A stretch of DNA of 12,815 nt from ATZT02 sp046046315 (GCA_046046315.1 JBJOKB010000053.1:1-12815); one strand, 5' to 3'; counted from the first letter of the stretch, positions 1 to 7,447 are shown. Translations and numbers: made by a program. Notes: generated by a model not told the origin, from the letters alone.

Positions 1-1516
1 TTCCCTCAAGAGAAAATCGTTTTTGACCAACATATTTAGTGTGTAAGAATTTTTCAAACGCTTCTGCGGCATTTAGTCTTCTTAAGATTCTTAGTTGTTC
101 TTGTCGATCCATTCTTTCGTGCGGCTTTTCAATTCTTTCTTGAATCCACTTTCTTTCCTCTGGTTCTTGAATATGCATGTATTCCACACCAATGCTTCTG
201 GTGTAGGAATCTTGTAAGCGGTTTAAAATATCGCGAAGTTTCATAAACGGAACGCCACCAAAACCACCAGTTGCAAATTCTCGCTCTAGATCCCAAACAC
301 TTAAACCGTGATTTACCATTCTTAAATCAGGATGAGTTCGCTGTGCGTACTCTAAAGGATTTGTGTCTGCGATTAAATGACCGCGAACTCGGTAATAATG
401 AATTAATTCTTGTACACGAGCAACTTTGTTGATGTCTTGATCGTGAGTCGTTGCAATATCAACAGCCCAAACATATGGCTTATAAGGAACTTCAAGAGAA
501 GTGAAAATGTCTTCGTAAAAATTATTTTTACCAAGCAGTAACTCGCTAATTCTCTTTAAGAATTCACCACTTTGTGCACCTTGAATTATTCGATGATCAT
601 ATGTAGAAGTCAAAGTTATGACTTTGCTAATTGCTTGTCTAGCTAAAGTTTCAGGAGCTGCTCCTTGCCATTCAGTTGGATAATCAAGAGCACCAACTCC
701 AATAATTGCTCCTTGACCTTCCATCAACCTTGGAACTGAATGTTGAGTACCAATTGTTCCTGGATTTGTAACACTTATTGTTGTTCCTTGAAAATCTTCA
801 ACTGTCAATTTCCCAGCTCGAGCTCGTTTAACTAAATCATCGTAAGTTGACCAAAATTGTGCAAAATCTAAAACATCTGCATATTTAATATTTGGTACAA
901 GCAGTTGTCTAGTGCCATCTGGTTTTGCAAGGTCAATTGCTAATCCCAAACCAACATGTGGATATTTAATAATTGCTGGTTTGTCTTCAATAACTGTGTA
1001 GGCAGTATTCATTTCTTTTATGTCTGCAACAGCTTTTGCTACAGCATAAGCAATTATGTGAGTAAAAGAAACCTTTCCGCCTCGTCTGCGAGCTAAGTGA
1101 TTGTTTATAAAAGTTCTATTTTCTTGCAATAAAATTGCAGGAACACTTCGAACAGAAGTTGCAGTCGGAACTTTGAGACTTACTTCCATATTTGTTACAA
1201 CTCTTGCTGAAGTTCCACGAATTATTTCTGTCACAGGATCATTTGAGGAAGGTATTTCAATTACTTTTTTTCTAATTGGAACTATTTGTTCAGCTGGTTT
1301 TTTTGCAATAGGTTCAACTACTGGGTTAGTGTTTTTAACTTCATTGGCAATTTTTGCTGAGTTTCTTTCAGTGGGGGAATAGTCTCCAAAAAATTCCCAC
1401 CAGGATGGATCTACAGAGTTTTTATTGTTCAAATACTGCTGATATATCTCATCGACTAACCATTCATTTGGCCCAAAACCTGCGCTGGAAGGGTTCTTTG
1501 GCGCTTCACCTGACAT
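1..1516 (-). CDS. kgd: Multifunctional 2-oxoglutarate decarboxylase/dehydrogenase E1 with fused acyltransferase domain (Kgd), N-terminal part, cut by window edge
   Basis: About 505 codons of the N-terminus are visible; the gene runs off position 1. Residues 17-46 read NEWLVDEIYQQYLNNK followed by a DPSWWEFF block, the N-terminal helix motif of SucA-type E1 proteins. A linker of about 50 residues follows without a lipoyl domain. Residues about 98-320 form an E2-like acyltransferase domain ending in YDHRIIQGAQSGEFLKRI (D307, H308, R309). The E1 part then begins (YRVRGHLIADTNPLEY) and continues to KRFSLEG at the edge. In known Kgd proteins the missing C-terminal part binds thiamine diphosphate and decarboxylates 2-oxoglutarate in the TCA cycle; in mycobacteria GarA inhibits the enzyme. 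The start is uncertain: ATG at 1516 has an AGAGG 14 bases upstream, while an in-frame GTG at 1528 lies only 2 bases from it. The identity is secure; the true length cannot be seen. Confidence 0.95.
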   Translation of the reverse strand, partial: MSGEAPKNPSSAGFGPNEWLVDEIYQQYLNNKNSVDPSWWEFFGDYSPTERNSAKIANEVKNTNPVVEPIAKKPAEQIVPIRKKVIEIPSSNDPVTEIIRGTSARVVTNMEVSLKVPTATSVRSVPAILLQENRTFINNHLARRRGGKVSFTHIIAYAVAKAVADIKEMNTAYTVIEDKPAIIKYPHVGLGLAIDLAKPDGTRQLLVPNIKYADVLDFAQFWSTYDDLVKRARAGKLTVEDFQGTTISVTNPGTIGTQHSVPRLMEGQGAIIGVGALDYPTEWQGAAPETLARQAISKVITLTSTYDHRIIQGAQSGEFLKRISELLLGKNNFYEDIFTSLEVPYKPYVWAVDIATTHDQDINKVARVQELIHYYRVRGHLIADTNPLEYAQRTHPDLRMVNHGLSVWDLEREFATGGFGGVPFMKLRDILNRLQDSYTRSIGVEYMHIQEPEERKWIQERIEKPHERMDRQEQLRILRRLNAAEAFEKFLHTKYVGQKRFSLEG

Positions 1517-1548
1517 GTTGGCTGTCACGACCTCTTTCGTTTTTAAGC

Positions 1549-1576
1549 CGTATCTCTAGCGTAATAGTTATGTCAA
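1549..1576 (-). promoter_or_regulatory. Candidate kgd promoter
   Basis: On the minus strand a perfect TTGACA lies at 1576-1571. After 16 bases comes GATACG (1554-1549), a weak match to a -10 box. The implied start, near 1542, would give kgd a leader of about 25 bases. The -35 box is convincing and the -10 box is poor, so the exact pairing is a guess. Confidence 0.45.
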
Positions 1577-1596
1577 AGATGCGTGATTTTGCATCT
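1577..1596. repeat. Inverted repeat in the kgd/SDR divergent spacer
   Basis: AGATGC (1577-1582) and GCATCT (1591-1596) are perfect 6-base inverted arms around 8 bases. The repeat sits directly behind the kgd TTGACA box and 17 bases before the SDR start codon. It could be an operator serving both genes, or chance. Confidence 0.35.
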
Positions 1597-1613
1597 AGTA
1601 GCAGGCTTAGAGG

Positions 1614-2393
1614 ATGAGTGGAGAACATAATCCCGGGGCGACGGTTGTTGATAACGCACCTTTAGTTGCTGGTTCCTTAACAAATCAAGTGGCAGTTGTT
1701 ACAGGCGGTAGCCGAGGAATCGGTTTCGCTGCCTCGTTGGGTTTAGCAAAACTTGGTGCACACGTCGTAATAATTGGGCAAAATGCAGCCAATGTAGCTA
1801 GAGCTTCAGAAGAAATTAACGCACAAGGATTCAAATGCGATGGATTTGTTTGCGATGTTTCGAATTCCGATCAAATGGATGAAGTCGGCTCACAAATTTT
1901 AGATAAATTCACCCCAACTATTTTGGTTAATTCTGCTGGAGTGATGAGTGAGAAAACTGCTAAAACTTTAAAAACAAGTATTTCTGAATGGAATCGAGTT
2001 TTATCAATTAATTTAACAGGAGTTTTTAATTCAATAAGAGTTTTTGGACCAGCAATGGTGGAAAACCGCATGGGAAGAATCATTAATGTTAGCGCTTGTT
2101 TAGGTCGAATGTCAGGACCTGGAACAAACGGTGGACTTGCTCCATACCGAATTTCAAAAGCGGCAGTGAATGCATTAACAAAAAATTTTGCAGCAGAAAC
2201 AGGAAATGGAAGACGTGGAGTTTTTGTTGACGTGATGTGTCCAGCACATTGCCAGACTGACATGGGTGGACCTGATGCCCCTCGCACTGCTGAACAAGGT
2301 GCAGAAACTATTTTATGGCTTGCCTCAAGACAAATAAGTGAAAATACTCAAACAGGTTTTCTGTGGGAAGATCGAGCAATAGTTCCCTGGTAA
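1614..2393 (+). CDS. Short-chain dehydrogenase/reductase (SDR), classical carbonyl-reductase-like type
   Basis: This 259-residue protein is a cytoplasmic NAD(P)-dependent oxidoreductase of unknown substrate. It has a Rossmann motif TGGSRGIG (30-37), NSAG in place of the usual NNAG, a catalytic serine most likely S160 in NVSACLGRMSG, and the active-site pair Y178/K182 in YRISK. The insertion between the serine and YRISK (GPGTNGGLAP) resembles the carbonyl-reductase subgroup rather than FabG. An N-terminal extension of about 21 residues precedes the fold. ATG 1614 is the first start after an in-frame TAG at 1608. AGAGG touches this ATG with no spacer, so initiation may be weak; a GTG at 1689 would remove the extension but has no Shine-Dalgarno sequence. 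The gene is divergent from kgd and stands 78 bases before the pilus operon. Family is sure; substrate is not predictable. Confidence 0.88.
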   Translation: MSGEHNPGATVVDNAPLVAGSLTNQVAVVTGGSRGIGFAASLGLAKLGAHVVIIGQNAANVARASEEINAQGFKCDGFVCDVSNSDQMDEVGSQILDKFTPTILVNSAGVMSEKTAKTLKTSISEWNRVLSINLTGVFNSIRVFGPAMVENRMGRIINVSACLGRMSGPGTNGGLAPYRISKAAVNALTKNFAAETGNGRRGVFVDVMCPAHCQTDMGGPDAPRTAEQGAETILWLASRQISENTQTGFLWEDRAIVPW

Positions 2394-2471
2394 AGATTCA
2401 TGAGGATTATCTGCCCCATTTAGTATGCAATTGATTAATTAAAGTTTTAAGGTTTCTTATCTAGGAGCCTG

Positions 2472-3449
2472 ATGACGAATCAAATAGTTTCAAATAACTC
2501 AATTAATAATTTGATTATTGATGAAAGCATTGAAGAAATTTGGATCAACGGACCTGGACATATTTTTGTAGCAAAAAATGGAATTTCTGAATTGACAAGT
2601 TTAGTACTCACTGAAAATGAATTGACGGTGATCATCGAGCAATTACTGAGAAATAGTGGAAGAAGGCTTGATATCTCCCATCCCTTTGTTGATGCAACAC
2701 TTCCAGATGGGAGCCGGTTGCATGCAGTAATTCCAGATGTCACCAAAAAATGGCCAGCAATAAATATAAGAAAATTTGGAACGAAAACACCAAATATTGA
2801 AGTTTTGATTGAGAAAAAAATGATTGATCAAGAAACGGCAATTAAATTGACAGAACTGGTAAAAAATTCAAAAAATATATTGATTAGCGGAACAACTGGG
2901 GCTGGCAAGACAACATTTATGAGTGCCTTACTTAATACACTGCCACCAACAACTCGGATCATTACATGCGAAGAAGTGTTTGAAATAAAACTAAATTCAA
3001 GCGATTGGGTGGCGCTTCAAACAAGGGAAATTAATTTAGAGTCGAAAGGTGAAATTACCTTAAGAAGATTGATTAGAGAAGCATTGAGAATGAGACCTGA
3101 TCGGTTAATTCTTGGAGAGGTAAGGCAAGCAGAAGCACTTGATCTGCTCATTGCATTAAACAGCGGCATGTCAGGTATGGCAACAATTCACGCAAATTCT
3201 GCGAGAGATGCTTTAGAGAAATTGACACTTCTTCCCCTTTTAGGCGGTCCAAACATTCAAGCTGAGTTTGTTCGTAAAACTGTTGGACAAGTAATTGACG
3301 TAATTGTTCATTTAGAGAGAGACCAACAGGGAGAGAGAAAAGTCACAGAAATTATTGAAATAACAGGCGAATCTTCAGCAAGTAGTTTTGGCATAAAAAA
3401 ATTGTTTCAAACTGGCTCTAATGTGAGAAATTTGACAAGGGTTATATGA
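2472..3449 (+). CDS. tadA: Tad/Flp pilus assembly ATPase TadA (CpaF family)
   Basis: This is the cytoplasmic motor ATPase that powers Flp pilin assembly. It belongs to the secretion-ATPase (VirB11/PulE) superfamily. Walker A is GTTGAGKT (140-147, K146). The Walker B-like segment is LILGEVR (E216), followed by the CpaF-type stretch EALDLLIALNSGMSG and the histidine box ATIHANS (H240). The basic PDGSRLHAVIP segment of the N-domain (from about residue 79) is also CpaF-like. At 325 residues it is shorter than many CpaF proteins, mainly at the N-terminus. AGGAG at 2463-2467 stands 4 bases before ATG 2472. The stop overlaps the tadB start (ATGA at 3446-3449), which implies coupled translation. In the usual actinobacterial order an Ssd/TadZ gene precedes tadA; here an SDR does. 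Confidence 0.94.
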   Translation: MTNQIVSNNSINNLIIDESIEEIWINGPGHIFVAKNGISELTSLVLTENELTVIIEQLLRNSGRRLDISHPFVDATLPDGSRLHAVIPDVTKKWPAINIRKFGTKTPNIEVLIEKKMIDQETAIKLTELVKNSKNILISGTTGAGKTTFMSALLNTLPPTTRIITCEEVFEIKLNSSDWVALQTREINLESKGEITLRRLIREALRMRPDRLILGEVRQAEALDLLIALNSGMSGMATIHANSARDALEKLTLLPLLGGPNIQAEFVRKTVGQVIDVIVHLERDQQGERKVTEIIEITGESSASSFGIKKLFQTGSNVRNLTRVI

Positions 3450-4276
3450 TTAAAAATACTTTATTTAATTTAATTTTTTTAGTTATTGGATTCTGGATTA
3501 TTATTTTTGGATTTTGGCTTGATATAGACTTTTTTAAAATTTACTCAATAGAACAAAAGATAAGGCAAATAAAAGATAACTCAAGAATTTCTATATTAAT
3601 TTTTGCTATAGGACTTACTCTTGCCTATATTTCAAAAATTATAATTCTTGTTCCTGCAACGTTAGTTTTTTCATTTTTAATTCCTAGAATTTTGTTAAGA
3701 CAAAAAAAATCTAAAATTCAGGATAAGAAAATGCAACAGTGGATCATCTTCATCGATGATTTATCCAGCAGTATCAGAGCGGGATTTACGTTAAGTGAAG
3801 GATTATTGCAAGCACTTTCAAATAGTGACGAGCCATTAAAAAGTGATTTTCACGAGGCAATTTTTGAATTTCAAAGATCAGGTGAAATATCTAAAGTTAT
3901 GGAAATATTGCGAAAAGAAATTAAAGATGCTGTGGGAGTTTCTGCTTTAAGAATACTTTCCGTCGTTTTGAAAACAGGAGCCAATGATTTAGCTAGTTCT
4001 TTAACAATACTTTCCAATTCTTCTCGGGAGACTCTAAATCTGATTCAAGATTTAAAGGCTAAGCAATCATGGGTAATAAATGGAGCTCGAATTTCAATTA
4101 TCGCTCCTTGGCTTATTTTGTTAGTACTTTGGACACAAGAGAATGTTCGATTGGCTTATCAAAATCTGACAGGGCAATTTATTTTGATTTTGGTAGCAAT
4201 AGTTGGTGCTGTTGGTTATTCAGCTATGAAAAGAATCGGAAAACTTGAATTCATGAGAAATGTTGAATTATCATGA
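3446..4276 (+). CDS. tadB: Tad pilus inner-membrane platform protein TadB (T2SSF domain)
   Basis: This 276-residue integral membrane protein should be one half of the platform on which TadA acts. Hydrophobic segments lie at about 5-24, 48-62 and 64-83. A soluble T2SSF-type domain follows at about 95-205, with IDDLSSSIRAGFTLSEGLLQ and later LKTGANDLASSLTILS, which are typical of TadB. Two more membrane segments lie at about 212-232 and 240-258. The start overlaps tadA by 4 bases and the end overlaps tadC by 4 bases, so the three genes are almost certainly co-translated. The coding sequence is strikingly A/T-rich (many Ile, Lys, Asn, Phe). The assignment rests on topology, motif and position. 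Confidence 0.9.
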   Translation: MIKNTLFNLIFLVIGFWIIIFGFWLDIDFFKIYSIEQKIRQIKDNSRISILIFAIGLTLAYISKIIILVPATLVFSFLIPRILLRQKKSKIQDKKMQQWIIFIDDLSSSIRAGFTLSEGLLQALSNSDEPLKSDFHEAIFEFQRSGEISKVMEILRKEIKDAVGVSALRILSVVLKTGANDLASSLTILSNSSRETLNLIQDLKAKQSWVINGARISIIAPWLILLVLWTQENVRLAYQNLTGQFILILVAIVGAVGYSAMKRIGKLEFMRNVELS

Positions 4277-4902
4277 GTGAATTTTATCTACTATTCAGTC
4301 TATTATCCTCAATATTTATTGGAATTAGATTCATGAGTAATCAAAATATAAAATTGGATAAAAGAATACGTGGATTTATATCAACAAAAAAAGCAGTGGA
4401 AGAAATCATTAAAGTGAGATATGTTAAAAGATTTAGATTTAAAAAAAATACAATTAATCTTGAAAATATTGCTGCTAGTGCAGAATTTGCAGATTTATTT
4501 GCTGTTGCATTAATTTCTGGACTGAACCCTAGGGCAAGTCTTGAAAATATTCTTGAATTATTGCCTGGTGAATTTAAACAGGGAATGAGAAAAGCTTCTA
4601 AAGAAAATTCTTTTGGAAAACCTTTAATGGTTGCCTTATTAGACATGACAGAGAGCAAAGAAACCGAGGTGCTAAAACCATTGATTCGTCAGATGGAATT
4701 AGCAACTAATCGAGGCACGCCGCTAGCGGAAGTTTCAAGAAATTTTGCAATTGACCAGCGAAATAAATTAAAAAATCAATTGACGAAGCAAGCGGCAAGC
4801 AAGGAAATCTCTATGTTATTTCCAGTTGTGTTTGTGGTTCTCCCTTCAGTGTTAGCAGTTGCTATCTATCCCGCGCTAACAGTTTTACAACAACTTGGAT
4901 AA
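4273..4902 (+). CDS. tadC: Tad pilus inner-membrane platform protein TadC (T2SSF domain)
   Basis: This 209-residue protein is the second platform subunit. It has a short N-terminal membrane segment (about 2-20), a basic stretch rich in Lys and Arg, a T2SSF-like helical domain (about 65-170, with ADLFAVALISGLNPRASLENIL), and a hydrophobic C-terminal hairpin (about 176-207). It is shorter than proteobacterial TadC but comparable with the compact actinobacterial versions. ATG 4273 overlaps the tadB stop. The gene ends in TAA at 4900-4902, which overlaps the Shine-Dalgarno sequence of the pilin gene. TadB and TadC are expected to form the membrane platform together. Confidence 0.87.
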   Translation: MSEFYLLFSLLSSIFIGIRFMSNQNIKLDKRIRGFISTKKAVEEIIKVRYVKRFRFKKNTINLENIAASAEFADLFAVALISGLNPRASLENILELLPGEFKQGMRKASKENSFGKPLMVALLDMTESKETEVLKPLIRQMELATNRGTPLAEVSRNFAIDQRNKLKNQLTKQAASKEISMLFPVVFVVLPSVLAVAIYPALTVLQQLG

Positions 4903-4907
4903 AGGAG
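4903..4907 (+). promoter_or_regulatory. Strong ribosome binding site of the pilin gene
   Basis: AGGAG lies 4 bases before ATG 4912 and starts inside the tadC stop codon. The tadB, tadC, second TadE-like and TadG-like genes start at overlaps without a comparable site. This would let the major pilin be made in excess from the shared message. Confidence 0.7.
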
Positions 4908-4911
4908 AATA

Positions 4912-5079
4912 ATGAAAAAAATTTTTAAATTAATTTATAAAAACGAAAACGGTGACGTACCAGGATGGGTTTTGGTAACAGTAATGACTGCAGGCTTAGT
5001 TGCAGCGTTATGGGTTGTCGCGGACACAGCTTTAGCCGCAATGTTTAGTAAGGCAGTTGAATCTGTATCTAGACCGTAG
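4912..5079 (+). CDS. flp: Flp-like major pilin, actinobacterial type, 55 residues
   Basis: This short gene encodes MKKIFKLIYKNENG, then DVPGWVLVTVMTAGLV and a hydrophobic helix to about residue 44, ending SVSRP. The form is a basic leader, a Gly-Asp junction (G14/D15), one long hydrophobic helix and a short tail, as expected for an Flp-type pilin. Its place between tadC and tadE matches the actinobacterial Tad order (the position of the small DUF4244-type gene in mycobacteria). The classical Flp motif with Glu at +5 and Tyr at +6 after the processing Gly is absent: Gly18-Trp19 are near that position. Cleavage after G14 is therefore inference. The C-terminal 23 bases overlap the tadE start. 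No prepilin peptidase is in the window. Confidence 0.8.
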   Translation: MKKIFKLIYKNENGDVPGWVLVTVMTAGLVAALWVVADTALAAMFSKAVESVSRP

Positions 5080-5434
5080 TGATGAAGAGGAAAAGGGCAG
5101 CGCGGTAGTTAGCTTTGCTCTGGTAACCCCATTGATCATTTTCGTTTCGGTATCACTGATTCAGATGATTTTACTTTTAATCACTTATGCGACTATTTCA
5201 ACGGCTTCTGAACGGGGAGCAAGATTGTTGACCATGGGTAAGAGCAAAATTTATGCGCAACAAAAAATGAACGAAGAATTAAATAAATTTCGGTTCTTTA
5301 GAATTGAGCCAGAAATTAACATAAGTCAAACAAAAATAGTGGATGAGCAATTTCTTGAAATAGAGATTACGGCTCCAGTAAAAATATTTTTTGGAGTAAA
5401 TCTGGAATTAAAGTCTATTAGCCATGGATACTAA
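5057..5434 (+). CDS. tadE: TadE-like minor pilin/pseudopilin
   Basis: This 125-residue protein has an acidic N-terminus, then GSAVVSFALVTPLIIFVSV, the TadE signature helix (about 14-44), and TISTASERGARLLTMG, a typical continuation. The remainder is a soluble domain expected outside the membrane. In most TadE proteins the motif reads VEFALV; here the Glu is Ser19, which may affect processing or membrane extraction. The frame is open only from 5036, and the usable start is TTG 5057, inside flp, with AAGG at 5050-5053 three bases before it; CTG 5063 is less likely. The non-ATG start and overlap should keep its level below that of the pilin. Its stop overlaps the next gene by 11 bases. Confidence 0.84.
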   Translation: MNLYLDRSDEEEKGSAVVSFALVTPLIIFVSVSLIQMILLLITYATISTASERGARLLTMGKSKIYAQQKMNEELNKFRFFRIEPEINISQTKIVDEQFLEIEITAPVKIFFGVNLELKSISHGY

Positions 5435-5813
5435 TACATCAAAAGGAAATGTTGTTATTGAGTTCTCAGTCTATATTTTTGTGGTTATCACATTTATTTC
5501 AATTTTTATTGATTTTTTTCAGTTATCAATTAAATTAAATAATTCAAACAAAATGGGAAATTTAATTTCTTATAGGTTATCAAAAACACCAAAGTCTATT
5601 ATTTATTGGAGTCAAGAATCTGTAAAACAAGAAATTCTTAATCGGTACAACCTAAATACTTTTACGTACCAAATTCAGTGCTCACCCGTAAATTGCAGCA
5701 CTGCTCCCGAGTCGGTAGAAGTGGTAATTAACGGAAATTTTTGGATGCTCGGATTCAATATTCCAATCAATATCTCAAAACAGGCAGCGATAAGTAAATT
5801 TACCGAATTATGA
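5424..5813 (+). CDS. Second TadE/TadF-like minor pilin
   Basis: This 129-residue protein has a short N-terminus, KGNVVIEFSVYIFVVITF with the conserved Glu13 of TadE-like signal helices, and one membrane helix (about 9-32). The soluble domain contains a close cysteine pair, C86 and C91 (QCSPVNC), which may form a disulfide outside the cell. It is weakly conserved by eye; the call rests on the N-terminal helix, size and place in the operon. ATG 5424 overlaps the tadE stop and the gene ends in ATGA shared with the next start. It is the only one of the three minor pilin-like proteins here that keeps the Glu. Confidence 0.75.
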   Translation: MDTNTSKGNVVIEFSVYIFVVITFISIFIDFFQLSIKLNNSNKMGNLISYRLSKTPKSIIYWSQESVKQEILNRYNLNTFTYQIQCSPVNCSTAPESVEVVINGNFWMLGFNIPINISKQAAISKFTEL

Positions 5814-6223
5814 TTCAAAAGCAAAATGGCACGATTTTAATAATTTTTGTAGGACTTCTTTCGGTGTTTATTGCATCGACTATTTGTGTGATTAATATAA
5901 ATTCTGTTGTGAGCCAACAGCAATATTTAAGAAATGTAGTAGATCAAGCTACTTTAATAGGCGTAAATCAAATTGATTTAAATCATTACTACAATTATGG
6001 AATTTCTAGAGAGTTAATCCTAGATGCACCTGAAGTAAAGAAAGCTGTTTCAAATTATATATATAAGAGTTATTTAAATTCGGAAATTTTGCACTTGGAC
6101 ATTTCAACAAATAGTGGCGAGGTGGAAGTTTACCTTGAAAAGCGGTCGAAATTACCTTTTGATCTTGGGATAAATTTTGTCAAAATCAGCGCTTTAGCTC
6201 GTGCGAAATTACAGGCAAAATAG
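5810..6223 (+). CDS. TadG-like Flp pilus-assembly protein
   Basis: This 137-residue protein begins QNGTILIIFVGLLSVFIAS, one membrane helix (about 7-28), followed by VVSQQQYLRNVVDQATLIG, the pattern of the TadE/TadG-like family (the helix and a QxxLxxxxDxAxL-type stretch). The soluble remainder of about 90 residues lacks the von Willebrand A domain of large TadG proteins and matches the short actinobacterial version at the end of the Tad locus. The Glu of the signal helix is replaced by Ile. Start ATG 5810 overlaps the previous stop. A 35-base spacer without a terminator leads to prfB, so some readthrough is likely. Confidence 0.76.
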   Translation: MIQKQNGTILIIFVGLLSVFIASTICVININSVVSQQQYLRNVVDQATLIGVNQIDLNHYYNYGISRELILDAPEVKKAVSNYIYKSYLNSEILHLDISTNSGEVEVYLEKRSKLPFDLGINFVKISALARAKLQAK

Positions 6224-6258
6224 GTAGGGAATTGGTTTGACATTAGACTAAAGGAATT

Positions 6259-7362
6259 ATGGCTGAAGATATTATTCAAAATTTAGATGAATTAAGTTCA
6301 ACATTATTGACTATTGAAAAAGTGCTTAATCTTGAAAATATGAAAAATGAGATCAAAGAACTTGAAATTCAAGCATCTGCCCCAAATCTTTGGGATGACC
6401 CAGCTTCGGCGCAACTTGTGACAACAAGATTGTCTTTTTTGCAAAATGAATTAAAGAAGGTTTTAGCATTAAGACAGCGCCTTGATGACGTGAAAGTTTT
6501 AATTGACTTAGCTACTGAAGAAGATGACTCTGCGGCATTGGCGGATGCGAAAAATGAAGTAAATAATTTAATTCCTGCAATTCGAGAAATGGAAGTAAGA
6601 ACTCTTCTATCAGGCGAATACGATTCTCGTGAAGCATTAGTAACAATTCGTTCCGAAGCAGGAGGAGTGGACGCTGCTGATTGGGCTGAAATGTTACTAA
6701 GAATGTATTTACGTTATTGCGAAAGACAAAATTGGAAAACTGATGTTTACGAAACCTCCTATGCAGAAGAAGCGGGAATAAAATCTGCAACTTTTGCCGT
6801 TCATGCTCCATATGCCTATGGAACACTTTCTGTAGAGCAAGGTACGCATCGTTTAGTGAGAATTTCACCTTTTGATTCTCAAAGCAGACGGCATACAAGT
6901 TTTGCCGGTGTTGAAGTGGTTCCGGTTGTAGATAAAAGTGATCAGATTGAGATATCAGATGACGAAATTAGAGTTGATGTTTACAGATCTTCTGGACCAG
7001 GCGGACAAGGAGTTAACACGACTGACTCTGCAGTAAGAATCACACATATTCCATCTGGAATTGTTGTTTCATGTCAAAATGAGAGAAGTCAATTACAAAA
7101 TAAGGCAACGGCATTAGCTGTATTGCAATCTAAATTATTGGAAAAACGACATCAAGAAGAACAAGCAAAAATTGATGCGCTAAAAAACTCAACTTCTGGT
7201 TCCTGGGGAAATCAAATGAGATCATATGTATTAGCGCCTTACCAATTGGTAAAAGATTTACGCACCGATTACGAAACTGGAAATCCAGCTGCGGTTCTTG
7301 ATGGCGACCTTGATGGATTTATTGAAGCCGGGATTCGCTGGCGCAAACAACACTCAAATTAG
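6259..7362 (+). CDS. prfB: Peptide chain release factor 2 (RF2)
   Basis: This 367-residue factor releases the nascent chain at UGA and UAA codons. The stop-recognition tripeptide SPF (203-205) marks it as RF2, not RF1. The catalytic loop is SGPGGQGVNTTDSAVR with GGQ at 248-250. The N-terminal helical domain (about 1-110) is complete. The reading frame is continuous: the region around codon 25, where E. coli and many bacteria carry an in-frame UGA with a +1 shift site, has none. The gene ends in TAG, which RF1 reads. AAGGA at 6251-6255 stands 3 bases before ATG 6259. prfB upstream of ftsEX is a conserved actinobacterial and firmicute arrangement. Confidence 0.97.
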   Translation: MAEDIIQNLDELSSTLLTIEKVLNLENMKNEIKELEIQASAPNLWDDPASAQLVTTRLSFLQNELKKVLALRQRLDDVKVLIDLATEEDDSAALADAKNEVNNLIPAIREMEVRTLLSGEYDSREALVTIRSEAGGVDAADWAEMLLRMYLRYCERQNWKTDVYETSYAEEAGIKSATFAVHAPYAYGTLSVEQGTHRLVRISPFDSQSRRHTSFAGVEVVPVVDKSDQIEISDDEIRVDVYRSSGPGGQGVNTTDSAVRITHIPSGIVVSCQNERSQLQNKATALAVLQSKLLEKRHQEEQAKIDALKNSTSGSWGNQMRSYVLAPYQLVKDLRTDYETGNPAAVLDGDLDGFIEAGIRWRKQHSN

Positions 7363-7381
7363 ATAAGTAGTCAACGCCACA

Positions 7382-7394
7382 GCCTCCTCGAGGC
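7382..7394. repeat. Short hairpin in the prfB-ftsE spacer
   Basis: GCCTC (7382-7386) pairs with GAGGC (7390-7394) around a 3-base loop; its core is the palindrome CCTCGAGG. No T-run follows, so it is not a clear terminator. The 85-base spacer is more G/C-rich than its surroundings. Confidence 0.3.
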
Positions 7395-7423
7395 GAGTCT
7401 CACGCGTATCTCCAGTTTCACCC

Positions 7424-7429
7424 GATAAT
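7424..7429 (+). promoter_or_regulatory. Candidate -10 box for ftsE
   Basis: GATAAT matches five of six bases of the -10 consensus and lies 18 bases before ATG 7448. No recognisable -35 box stands 16-18 bases upstream. A start near 7436 would leave a leader of about 12 bases containing GGAGA (7439-7443), the ftsE Shine-Dalgarno sequence. Confidence 0.35.
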
Positions 7430-7447
7430 CTCAAAAGTGGAGACAAA

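Noticed and set aside
1101..1617. Two plus-strand open frames of 93 and 87 codons
   Set aside because: They lie opposite kgd, whose minus-strand translation matches a known family throughout, and they show no family features or ribosome sites.
2394..2471. Promoter for the Tad operon in the spacer after the SDR gene
   Set aside because: TTGATT at 2431-2436 has no acceptable -10 box at 16-18 bases. A promoter is likely, but I cannot place it.
6236..6250. TTGACA followed by TAGACT just before prfB as a promoter
   Set aside because: The two boxes are 1 base apart, so they cannot form one promoter. TAGACT alone could serve a short-leader start but lacks a -35 box.
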